DNA from: SZUA-38 sp965212525 | GTDB lineage: Bacteria; Pseudomonadota; Gammaproteobacteria; Xanthomonadales; SZUA-38 | Assembly: GCA_965212525.1 (NCBI GenBank) | Contig: CBDBVC010000030.1 | Location: forward strand, 1 to 64,000 | Reading direction: 5' to 3' | DNA length: 64,000 nucleotides | In this document: piece by piece, positions 24,570-34,100 of the stretch | Layout of the letters: every line of letters begins with the position of its first letter | Numbering within the stretch: position 1 is the stretch's first letter | The notes under the pieces: model-generated | What the model was told of the DNA's origin: nothing | The model's input: the letters and a program-made list of their open reading frames with translations, nothing else | The model's database searches: none | Translations under genes and position numbers: made by a program

Positions 24570-25892
24570 ATGCAGAGAAATTCAATGCCCCCGTCTTCGT
24601 CGACTGAACGATTCAGTGGACGCCTGTTCTACCGCGTCTACTTTGCAGTGGTGATCTGCATTGTCGTCATCGGGTCAATTCTCGACTACGTGGCTGGCCA
24701 GTCGGTTGAAGCCGACCGGCTGACCGAATTCGAGTCGCACGTGACCCCGGTTTTCCAGCTGCTCAACAACACACTCGACAATATGCCAGCGGTACAATGG
24801 CAGACTGAGGTAAACCGGCTATCACAGGTTTCAGGCCGTGATATCGGCCTGTATGATTCCAGTGATTTCTCAGCCGACCCGGACTTCAATGCTGAGCTTG
24901 AAACCGGTGCACTGATCGCCCTGTTTGATGCCGAAGATGAATTGACTTTTTTCCAGCGCATGCCGGAAAGTGATCGGATACTGTCGATTACCGCACCGGA
25001 CTTCAACACGGCCGCAGTCAGTCAGGTATGGCTGGTGACCACGTTCTATATCCTGGTCGCCATTGCCATCTTTTTCCTGTTCCGGCCCTTTGCTCGCGAC
25101 CTGCTCAAGCTGAAAATGGCAGCATCGACACTCGGCCAGGACGACTTCTCGAGCCGTATTGCCGTCACCGGACGCTCATCTCTGATGCCCGTGCTGCAGA
25201 CCTTCAATCGCATGGCTGACAATATTGAACGACTGGTCAATGCACAGCGCGACCTGACCAACGCCGTGTCTCATGAACTGAGAACCCCGCTGGCGAGGCT
25301 GAAATTTGCCTTCGAGGCACTCGAATCAGAACAGCCGGACGCGATCAATTCCATTGATGCCATGCGAGTTGATGTCGAGGAGCTCGAATCGCTGATTGAG
25401 GAAATGCTCTGTTATGCAGAGATCAACCAGATCGATACCTTGTCCACGACCATCGTTCCGCTGCACTCGATCATTGCCCAGGCCGTGGAATCTGAGCGAA
25501 CCGCTGAGACGGCCATCAGCACTCGGGTCTCTGCGGACTGTGACGGGCTACTGATCGAATGCGACTCTCACCATCTGATCAGGGCAGTACGAAACGTACT
25601 GCGAAACGCCATTCGCCATGCAGAAAGCCAGTGCAGACTCAGTGTGATGATGGAATCAGGCTGGATCTGTGTGGATATCGATGACGATGGCGCAGGTATT
25701 GCACCAGAACATCGTGCACGCATATTCGAGCCATTTTACAAGAGCGATCAGAACGCGTCAGAAGGCTTTGGGCTCGGGCTCAGCATCGCCCGTCGCATCA
25801 TGCAAAAACATCTGGGCGAACTGAAACTGGCCCAGAGCAATCTGGGTGGAGCCTGCTTCAGGTTCAGCCTGCCGAAGCAGATCATTCGCTGA
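24570..25892 (+). CDS. Sensor histidine kinase (RstB-like)
   Basis: A 440-residue inner-membrane kinase. TM1 is at about 21-42, a periplasmic sensor region of about 110 residues follows, TM2 at about 152-171, then a HAMP linker, the dimerisation box NAVSHELRTPLARLKF with H235, and an ATPase domain with RNVLRNAIRHA (N box), DIDDDGAGIAPEHRARIFEPF (G1/F) and GFGLGLSIARRI (G2). The organisation is that of RstB. It partners the response regulator upstream. The stimulus is unknown, but the linked MipA and DUF3019 proteins point to an envelope or metal signal (inference). Confidence 0.93.
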   Translation: MQRNSMPPSSSTERFSGRLFYRVYFAVVICIVVIGSILDYVAGQSVEADRLTEFESHVTPVFQLLNNTLDNMPAVQWQTEVNRLSQVSGRDIGLYDSSDFSADPDFNAELETGALIALFDAEDELTFFQRMPESDRILSITAPDFNTAAVSQVWLVTTFYILVAIAIFFLFRPFARDLLKLKMAASTLGQDDFSSRIAVTGRSSLMPVLQTFNRMADNIERLVNAQRDLTNAVSHELRTPLARLKFAFEALESEQPDAINSIDAMRVDVEELESLIEEMLCYAEINQIDTLSTTIVPLHSIIAQAVESERTAETAISTRVSADCDGLLIECDSHHLIRAVRNVLRNAIRHAESQCRLSVMMESGWICVDIDDDGAGIAPEHRARIFEPFYKSDQNASEGFGLGLSIARRIMQKHLGELKLAQSNLGGACFRFSLPKQIIR

Positions 25893-25909
25893 GCAGCCAA
25901 GCGCGCTGC

Positions 25910-25939
25910 TTACACTCGCTTACAACTTCTCACAATTGT
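25910..25939 (+). promoter_or_regulatory. OmpR/RstA-type triple direct repeat upstream of the SIMPL gene
   Basis: TTACA at 25910, TTACA at 25920 and TCACA at 25930 are spaced exactly ten bases apart; the first two give TACACTCGCTTACA. The arrangement matches the repeat before mipA, which suggests the same regulator acts here. Confidence 0.55.
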
Positions 25940-26020
25940 TCAACAGACCTGTTGCTCGCCAGCAACTAAGGTGAAATCAACGATCGATGCGATCGACCAC
26001 TCTTATCGGGAGAACGAACA

Positions 26021-26749
26021 ATGCGAGCCAGATACCCAACCCTTTGTCTCATGCTGCTTTTGATTGCAACCGTCATGCCTGTGGCGGCACAGAACCTGAT
26101 CAGTGACACACCGAGCATCAATGTATCCGGTGTCGGTGAAGTCTTGGTCAGTGCCAATGAAGCCACAATCTCGGCCAGCGTCATTACCGTATCCGACAGT
26201 GCAGATGAATCCCTGATGGCCAACAGCCAGCAGATGCTCTCCGTATTCGATGCACTCAATAGCGTCGGGATTGGCGAAGATCAGATCAGCACCAGCCAGT
26301 TCAGCCTGTCACCCCGTTATGAGCGCACCAATGGCGTACGGGTGTTCGTGGGCTACGAGGTGAACAACAGCATTCTGGTTACCACGGACAACATCGAGTC
26401 AGTTGGCCCATTGCTGGATCTGATCATCAGTGCTGGCGCCACCCAGATCAATTCAGTCGGTTTCGGAACCGAGGATGTGGAATCCTTCAGGCAGGAGGCG
26501 ATACGCCTGGCCAGTGTTGATGCAATAAACAAGGCGGAGCTGATCGCAAGCCAGAATGGTATCGAGCTGGGTGAGGCGATCAAGATCACCCTGAGCACTC
26601 GCACCGGGTCGATCACACCACCAAACCTGGTGGGTGTCGATTTCAGCCCGGCACCACCCATATCCGGCGGCGGTCGCGGCATTTCTGCCACGGTTCACAT
26701 GACCTACGCCATTGCATCAACGGGCACAAAGCCCTCGATTCATGACTGA
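26021..26749 (+). CDS. SIMPL-domain (DUF541/YggE-like) periplasmic protein
   Basis: A 242-residue exported protein; the signal peptide ends at PVAAQ. The mature sequence begins with INVSGVGEVLVSANEATISASVITVSDSADESL and has GVRVFVGYEVNNSILVTTDNIESVGPLLDLIISAGATQINSVGF, the recurrent pattern of SIMPL proteins such as YggE, which form oligomeric periplasmic assemblies and lower oxidative stress by an unknown mechanism. It is a separate transcription unit after the kinase gene but carries the same upstream repeats. Confidence 0.88.
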   Translation: MRARYPTLCLMLLLIATVMPVAAQNLISDTPSINVSGVGEVLVSANEATISASVITVSDSADESLMANSQQMLSVFDALNSVGIGEDQISTSQFSLSPRYERTNGVRVFVGYEVNNSILVTTDNIESVGPLLDLIISAGATQINSVGFGTEDVESFRQEAIRLASVDAINKAELIASQNGIELGEAIKITLSTRTGSITPPNLVGVDFSPAPPISGGGRGISATVHMTYAIASTGTKPSIHD

Positions 26750-26943
26750 GCTCATGCCCTGCCGATCAGTCCGTGTCTGAGATCAACCACAGGACCGGGC
26801 TGATCAACACCCGGACATCAACCAGGGACTACTCAGCCCTCACTCTTCACCGGAACACCACGGCAGTATCACACCCGGCAGGACCGTTCCTGAACGCTGG
26901 CTAATCAGCCCGGCTGCGCTGTTAATGGTGGCCATGATCCGTC

Positions 26944-26987
26944 TATAATCCATCTCACTCCACGTCCGATCACAATCTCGTGATCGG
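26944..26987 (+). promoter_or_regulatory. -10 element and leader stem-loop before the VPS10-type gene
   Basis: TATAAT at 26944-26949 is followed by an inverted repeat CCGATCAC-N6-GTGATCGG (26966-26987) with an eight-base-pair stem, lying between the expected transcription start and the ribosome-binding site GAGGG at 27005-27009. It could be a protein site or a leader hairpin; there is no T-tract. Confidence 0.45.
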
Positions 26988-27017
26988 GTGTCGCTGATCA
27001 TTACGAGGGCCTTGCGC

Positions 27018-30000
27018 ATGCTGAGTCGACTGCATTCACGTTTACCGTTCCTTCTCCTTCTTGCCACCCTGTGGGCAGCATCGGCCCTGTCGCCGGCTGC
27101 GGCAGCTGACGCAGAAGACAACCCACTGGCAAAGATACCGCTGCGTCACATCGGCCCAGCCATCAACTCTGGCCGAATCTCTGAATTTGCCTTTCACCCC
27201 GAACACAAACAGATATTCTATGTAGCAACGGCCTCCGGCAACCTGTGGAAAACAACCAATAACACCATCACCTGGGAACCGATCTTCGACAATGAAGGTT
27301 CGTACGCCCTGGGCACCATCAAACTCGACCCCAATGACCCGCAGACGATCTGGGTCGGAACCGGTGAGAACAACTCGCAGCGCTCGGTTGCCTATGGTGA
27401 TGGCGTGTACAAATCAACCAACGGCGGAAAATCCTGGACCAACATGGGCCTGGCCGATTCGGGGCATATCTCCCAGATCTGGATTAACCCGGCCAACAGC
27501 GATCATGTGCTGGTGGCGTCCCAGGGACCACTGTGGAACGACGGCGGCGACCGCGGCCTCTATCGCAGCATGGATGGCGGCGAAAGCTGGGAACGCATTC
27601 TCGACATCGATCCGCACACGGGGATCAATGAGTTTGTGGTCGACCCGAACAATCCCGACACCATTGTTGCCAGCAGTTACCAGCGACGTCGACATGTCTG
27701 GGTGTTGATCAATGGCGGCCCTGGCAGTGGTATTCATCGCAGCACCGACGGCGGTGCCACCTGGTCAGAGGTGTCCAGCGGTTTACCCGGCAGCAACATG
27801 GGTCGAATTGGTCTGGCCATGGCTCCCTCAGCCACAAACACGCTGTATGCCATCATCGAGGCCAATGACAAGGACAAGGGCGTCTACCGAAGCCTGGATT
27901 TCGGTCAGACCTGGCACAAGCAATCCAGTTACATGACCAATTCGCCACAGTACTACAATGAACTGGTGGTGGATCCCCACAACCCGGACCGACTGTATTC
28001 GCTCAATACCTTTACCAACATCTCCGAGGATGCAGGCAAGACCTTCAAGCCTCTGTCGCTGGATCACCGTCACGTCGATGACCATGCGCTGTGGATCGAT
28101 CCTGACAACACTGATCACCTCTACATCGGCGGTGATGGTGGCATCTACGAAACCTGGGACCGTGGACAGACCTGGCGACATGTTCGCAACCTGTCCATCA
28201 TGCAGTTCTACCGCATTCAGCCCGACAACGCCGAACCGTTCTACAACGTCTGTGGCGGCACCCAGGACAACAACTCATTGTGCGGCCCATCCCGTACCCC
28301 CGTGGTGCACGGCATTACCAATGCTGACTGGACCACCGTGCTGGGCGGCGACGGCTACAAGCCTCAGATCGACCCGAATGACCCGGGATCTGATTTATGC
28401 ACAGTATCAGTATGGTGGTCTGGGCGCGTTACGACAAACGCACCTCGGAACGGATTTACATCACGCCACACCCGGATAGTGGCGAAAATGCCTACAAGTG
28501 GAACTGGAACACACCGCTGCTGATCAGTCCGCACAAGTCCACCCGGCTGTATTACGCCGCAGAAAAGGTGTTTCAATCAGATGATCGCGGTGACAGCTGG
28601 AAGGCCATCAGTCCCGACCTGACGCAACAACTGGATCGCAACAGGCTGGACGTGATGGGACGCGTCTGGAGCGTGGACAGTATTTCCAAGAACCGTTCCA
28701 CCTCGATGTACGGCAGCATCATCGGTCTGAACGAAAGCCCGATTGAGGAAGGCCTGATTTATGTGGGCACCGATGATGGCCTGATCTCGGTCACTGAGGA
28801 CGGCGGTGCCAACTGGACCACCACTGGCAAGTTCCAGGGCGTGCCCGAAATGTCCTATGTGGAAGACGTGATTGCCTCTCATCACGATGCCAACGTCGCC
28901 TATGCGGTCGTGGACAATCACAAGCGCGGCGACTACAAGCCCTACGTGCTCAAGAGCACGGACAAGGGTCGCACCTGGAAACAGATCACCGGCAATCTGC
29001 CCGAGCGCGGTTCAGCGCACACCATTGCCGAAGATCATGTCGACCCCAACCTGTTGTTTGTCGGCACCGAGTTCGGCCTGTTCGTCACCCAGAACGGCGG
29101 TGAAAGCTGGTCGCGCATGAACACCAGCTTTCCCACCATTTCAGTTCGCGATATCGAGATACAGCGCCGCGAAAATGATCTGGTGGTTGGCACCTTCGGC
29201 CGTGGCATCTATATTCTGGACGACTACACGCCACTGCGAACGGCGGCATCAGCACTGTCCTCGAAAGAGGCCACATTGTTTGACGTTCGTGACACCTGGC
29301 TCTTCATCCAGGGTGATCGCTGGGAAGACCGTGCCAAGGGTTCCATGGGCAGTGCATTCTTCGCAGCAGACAACCCACCCTTTGGCGCCGTGTTCTCCTA
29401 CTACCTGAAGGACAAGTTCAAATCCGAACGGGATGTGCGACTGGCCACAGAAGCGGAACTGGAAAAGGAAGGTGAAGATACGCCCTACCCCGACTGGGAA
29501 GTGCTGCGTCGCGAAGATCACGAAGAATCACCTGCAATCTGGCTGGAAATCAGGGACAGCGACAATCAGGTGGTGCGCCGCATCAAGGGCAAGAACAGCA
29601 AGGGCTTCTCGCGCGTTGCCTGGGACATGAGGCTGCCTGCACCCGATCCGGTGAACCTGAGCACTCCCGGCTTTGTGCCTTACTGGGTCACACCACCCAC
29701 CGGACCGCTGGCCTTGCCTGGAGAGTATTCGGTCACCCTGATGAAACGGCAGCAGGGTCAGCTGGAAACCCTGGCCGGACCGAAGTCATTCACACTGAAG
29801 GCACTGGACCGCAGCCCTGAAATGACAGACGATCGGGAAGCACTGCTGGCCTTCCATCAGAAAGCAGCTGACATGAAACGAACCGTGTCGGGTGCCAGCG
29901 CCAAGCGCGGCGAACTCGGCAATCGAATCCGGCACCTGAAGGCGGCCCTGTCGCGAACCGCAAGAGCGGATGAATCACACGAGCAGCAGTTACGGGACAT

Positions 30001-30298
30001 TGAAAGACGTCTGACCGATCTCAACCGCCTGCTGTCGGGTGATCGCACCATCGGCTCACGCAGTGAACCCGTGCCATGGTCGGTCTCTTCCCGTATCAAC
30101 AACATCTACGGCGGCATGCTTGACTCACAGTGGCAGGTGCCACAGAACTATCGCGATTCCATGGCCATCGCCGAGCATGAACTCGATCAGGTGTTGTCTG
30201 CCATGACTGCCGTTGAAACCGATCTTGACCGACTGGAGACCGAACTGGAGAAACTCGGGGCACCCTGGACACCGGGCAGGCCCGTTCCGCAGCGTTAG
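27018..30298 (+). pseudogene. VPS10/sortilin-type BNR beta-propeller protein, interrupted by two frameshifts
   Basis: Reading across frames gives a secreted protein of about 1,090 residues with a signal peptide ending SPAAA and repeated Asp-box blades such as STNGGKSWTNMG, SMDGGESWERI, STDGGATWSEV, SDDRGDSW and STDKGRTWKQI, as in VPS10-domain/sialidase-like propellers. The N-terminal part is open to 28523 in one frame, IYAQYQYGGLG (about 28392-28424) lies in a second frame, and RYDKRTSERIY onwards to 30298 in a third. Removing one G of GGG at 28385-28387 and one base at 28425-28428 restores a continuous family-like sequence. The rest shows no decay, so sequencing error is as likely as true inactivation. 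Confidence 0.8.
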
Positions 30299-30374
30299 CC
30301 GCCTCTCTGTTCAGTCGCTGTTCATTTGCATTCAGCACAATGACTCGAACTGAACTGAGGGTGCAGGTGAGAAC

Positions 30375-31578
30375 ATGAGTGTGTTGCAATCCGGACGACG
30401 GCTGATCATGGCCGTTGCCTGCCTGATGCTGCTCTGCTCGATCATGGTCAGCACAGAGGCCATGAATCGGGTGGATGGTGAGCGCTGGGCCTATCGGATG
30501 GATCGCTTCATACCAATGGCGATGCAGATTGATGTCAACGGCCAGCCATATCTGTATGTGGCACAGAAAAACGGCGGCCTGGCTGTGGTCAACAGCAGCG
30601 GGCGATCAGCCGGCCAGGCCGTTGCACGATTGAGAATCAACGACTTCAAGGGCCTTGATGTCACCCACCTGCATCAGGATGGCCCGTTTCTGTACCTGTC
30701 GCTGGGTAACTTCTTCAATGCCGCCGGTTCCAGGCATGGCATGGCCATTGTCGATGTGTCCAAGCCGAAAAGACCTTCTGTGCGCTCGGTCTGGGTTTCG
30801 GATGAGATCACCCGGGGCAGTTCCGGGATCGTGGTTCATGATGGCGTGGCCTATCTTGGTGCCATGGATCAGGGCGTGGTGGCGCTGGATATCACCAGGC
30901 CGGACCGCATCCGCTTCCTGTCGCTGTATCAGCCCGATATTCATTTTCCACGACGCAACCCGGGTCGCATCCAGCATCCCAATGCACGTGGCCTGGTGAT
31001 TCATGAGGGTACCCTCTATGTCGCCTATGATGCCGGTGGCCTGAGGGTACTGGACATCAGCAACCCGAATCGCATGCGTGAAATCGGCCACTACCTGAAT
31101 CCGTCAGCAGCAGCGCGCCGAAAGCAGCAGGCCTACAACAATCTGCTGATTCACGGCAGCATTGCCTATATCGCCACCGACTACTGTGGCATGGAGATTG
31201 TCGATATCAGCAATCCTGGTGATATCCGGCAACTGGGCTGGTGGAACGAGTGGTCCTGTGATCAGGCCAGCAACAACTGGTTCAATTCACCCGGTCACAC
31301 CAACCAGCTGATACTTGATGATCCGCCGCGCGGTGATTTATCTCTCCAGTGGTGATGCCGAACTATCTGCCATCGATGTGCGGAATGCTCGACAACCACG
31401 CACCCTCTGGCACCTGGGAGAACACCGCAACAAATCAGGAACCTGGGGTGTCAGTGCAGATGAGTCAACCATCTACCTGGGTTACATCAGGACGTTTGTT
31501 CCGTTTCAGGGTCGCTGGTCGGGCATCAAGGCGCTGGACCGGCAGTTGCTTGATAAGCAGGGGTCAGTGCGACACTAG
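30375..31578 (+). pseudogene. LVIVD-repeat secreted protein, interrupted by one frameshift
   Basis: A signal peptide (about residues 1-29) is followed by LVIVD-type repeats: MAIVDVSKPKRPSVRSVWV, VVALDITRPDRIRFLSLYQ, LRVLDISNPNRMREIGHY, MEIVDISNPGDIRQLGWW, and after the break AELSAIDVRNARQPRTLWHLGEH. These form a beta-propeller of unknown role. The first frame stops at 31353-31355; the continuation VIYLSSGDAELSAIDV is in the next frame, so one extra base is present in CCGCCGCGCGG near 31323-31335. The intact protein would be about 400 residues. It shares its last four bases with the convergent pbpC gene. Confidence 0.78.
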
Positions 31579-34097
31579 CCCTGGCCATCACGATCGTCAT
31601 CCTCGAATTGCCGGCTGCCGAGTGAGCGTCGCCGCACATCAATCTCCAGTTGCGCCGTATTGCCCTGCTCATCAACCAGGGCGATCTGGTTTCTGCCCCA
31701 GTGTTGCAGCTGCAGACTGACCGCAGCTGATTCAAGCCGAGAGGCCACCGGCGTGACCGGCGAGCCATTCACATACCAGTAGCGCCTGCCGTAGCCACCG
31801 ACCGTTTTCAGTGATACCTGCGGCAATGTTCCGTTCAGGACCGTGATGATGCTCTGATCATCGAGATTGACAATATCAATACCATTGGCCGCGATTGCCG
31901 GTGCCCGTGTACAGGATGGATCCAGTGCAGGCAGCAGACTGCTGCGTCTGAGACGCCGGGGCAGCCACGGTTCGATCTGCTTTGGCCACAGGGCCACCGT
32001 TTTCCGGATGCGATTCGATCCAGCACAATGGGCTGCAGTCATCAGGCCGCTGTCTTCATCCACCTGATAGTGATAGGGATTGGGATGGTTTTCATTGTAG
32101 TCACTGGCCAGCAGTGTCTGTGGTGTCGTTCGGTCGAGCACCCAGGCCGAATGACGGTCATGACAGTGCGCCGGATCGGTCACATCGGCAGCCAGCCCCA
32201 GTGGCCAGCAGATTTCCCGGCGCGTCACACTGGCCGGCTGTAACCGTGGTGCCCGCTCGCTGCCAGGCAGACTGCTGTGAACCCGAAACAGCAACGGTGC
32301 GGCCGTGCTGGCGCCGTAATGGCCCGGCAGCGGTGTGCCGTCCGGACGTCCGACCCAGACACCGATGGTGTAGCGATTGCTGTAACCGATGGCCCAGCTG
32401 TCACGATGCCCGTAGCTGGTACCCGTTTTCCACGAAAGCCGCTCACCCATAGCACCAGTCCAGCCATGTGTTCCAGAACGACGCTGTGCCCGTGTCAGCA
32501 GACGGTCTCCCGGCGCCGGCTGATCCAGCAATTCACTGATGATCCAGGCACTGCCCGGACTCAGAAGGAAGCGTCCGTCGGCCGTTTCCTCATTGTCTGA
32601 ACGGGTGTCGGCGATATCGTCCAGCAGGAATTTCAGCGGCATCACCTGCCCGTCCGTGGCCAGTGCCCGATAAGCCATCACCAGTTTCTCCAGTGAAATG
32701 CCGGTGCCGCCGAGAATGATGGACAGATTCGGTTTTTCACCGGTGGACAGATCGAGCCCGACTGACCTCAGTCGGGCATCGAAACGACTGCTGCCATACT
32801 GCGCCAGCAGATCGATCACCGGTGCATTGAGTGAGCGCCTGAGAGCGGCACTGACCGTAACCGGACCTGAAAAGCCGCCACTGAAGTTGCCTGGCCGGTA
32901 CTGGCCCCAGCTGCGCGGTACATCAGCCAGCAGTGAATGCGAATGGACCAGCCCATCATCAATGGCCAGACCGTACAGCAAGGGCTTGAGGGTGGAGCCG
33001 GGTGAACGCACGGCCTGAACCATGTCGACATGACCGGCCCGGTCCGGGTCACCAAAAAATGCCGTACCGACGTAGGCCTGAACAGCCGCGCTCTCATTGT
33101 CCACAACCATGATCGCGGCCGAACTGCCATCCGGCATTGCCTGCACGTGATCCCGCGCCATCGACTGCATCAGTTGCTGCAGCGGCAGGTCGATGCTGCT
33201 GTTGAGCACGCGCACATCGCGATCGATCGACGAGGTTGTGTGATCGGCAACCAGACGCCTGGCCAGCAGCGGTGCCCACATTGGCTGGCGCAATGACTGT
33301 GAGATGACAGGCTCGAGCTTGGCATCGGCCACCTCCTCTGCTGACCAGACCGACAGGCTGACCATCCTGTCGAGTACCTTGTTGCGTGCGCGTTCGGCGC
33401 GATCCGGATGCAGGTCGGGTCGGTAACGCGTCGGCGATTGCGGCAGCACGGCCAGTAGGGCGGCATCGGCGCGGGTCAGCTCACTGGCCGGCTTGCCCAG
33501 ATAACCGTAGCTGGCAGCCTGCACACCCTCGATCGTGCCGCCAAAGGGGGCGTAATTGAGGTAATACTCGAGAATTTCATCCTTGTCCCGGTGCCACTCC
33601 AGTTGCAATGCCCGCAGGATCTGGGTCAGTTTGCCGCCCAGTGTCTTCGAATGCGGGTGAAACTGTCTGGCCACCTGCATGCTCAGTGTCGACCCGCCCG
33701 ACACGAAACGACCCTCAGTGACACGCTGGCCCAGTGCACGCATCAGCGACAGCGGGTTCACGCCCGGATGATAATAGAACCATCGATCCTCGTAGGTCAG
33801 CAACGCTTCCAGATACGCCGGTGAGACATCCTCAATCCCGATTCGGTAGCGCCAGATGCCGTCGCCATCGGCGAAGGCCCGCAGCGGCTGTCCCTGCCTG
33901 TCGGTCACCACCGTGGCATAGGCCTGCTGCTCATCGGGGAAGTTGAAGGGGAACAGACGATCGAGCAGCCACAGGCTGCCGGCAGCGACCAGCAGCATCA
34001 GTGCAATGGCGCTGAGCAGACGGTGCCGGCCAGCAGCGGACCACAGCATGGCCAGCCAATGTGTCGTCACTCGATGCACCGACGCCCTCACCATCAT
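31575..34097 (-). CDS. pbpC: Penicillin-binding protein 1C
   Basis: An 840-residue bifunctional class A PBP. A cytoplasmic start and one membrane anchor (about 27-46) precede the glycosyltransferase domain with EDRWFYYHPGVNP (catalytic E103) and SGGSTLSMQVARQ. The transpeptidase domain has SPGSTLKP (S368, K371), SLNAP and KTGTS. A C-terminal BiPBP_C domain of about 90 residues follows. Everything needed for activity is present. It lies three bases after the alpha-2-macroglobulin gene, the arrangement seen for pbpC and yfhM in many Proteobacteria, where the two proteins are thought to act together on the periplasmic face. Confidence 0.95.
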   Translation of the reverse strand: MMVRASVHRVTTHWLAMLWSAAGRHRLLSAIALMLLVAAGSLWLLDRLFPFNFPDEQQAYATVVTDRQGQPLRAFADGDGIWRYRIGIEDVSPAYLEALLTYEDRWFYYHPGVNPLSLMRALGQRVTEGRFVSGGSTLSMQVARQFHPHSKTLGGKLTQILRALQLEWHRDKDEILEYYLNYAPFGGTIEGVQAASYGYLGKPASELTRADAALLAVLPQSPTRYRPDLHPDRAERARNKVLDRMVSLSVWSAEEVADAKLEPVISQSLRQPMWAPLLARRLVADHTTSSIDRDVRVLNSSIDLPLQQLMQSMARDHVQAMPDGSSAAIMVVDNESAAVQAYVGTAFFGDPDRAGHVDMVQAVRSPGSTLKPLLYGLAIDDGLVHSHSLLADVPRSWGQYRPGNFSGGFSGPVTVSAALRRSLNAPVIDLLAQYGSSRFDARLRSVGLDLSTGEKPNLSIILGGTGISLEKLVMAYRALATDGQVMPLKFLLDDIADTRSDNEETADGRFLLSPGSAWIISELLDQPAPGDRLLTRAQRRSGTHGWTGAMGERLSWKTGTSYGHRDSWAIGYSNRYTIGVWVGRPDGTPLPGHYGASTAAPLLFRVHSSLPGSERAPRLQPASVTRREICWPLGLAADVTDPAHCHDRHSAWVLDRTTPQTLLASDYNENHPNPYHYQVDEDSGLMTAAHCAGSNRIRKTVALWPKQIEPWLPRRLRRSSLLPALDPSCTRAPAIAANGIDIVNLDDQSIITVLNGTLPQVSLKTVGGYGRRYWYVNGSPVTPVASRLESAAVSLQLQHWGRNQIALVDEQGNTAQLEIDVRRRSLGSRQFEDDDRDGQG

Positions 34098-34100
34098 CTC

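Noticed and set aside
28381..28430. Programmed ribosomal frameshifting in the VPS10-type gene
   Set aside because: No slippery heptamer, stimulatory hairpin or internal Shine-Dalgarno stands at the two break points, and two shifts in a row would be required. Indels are simpler.
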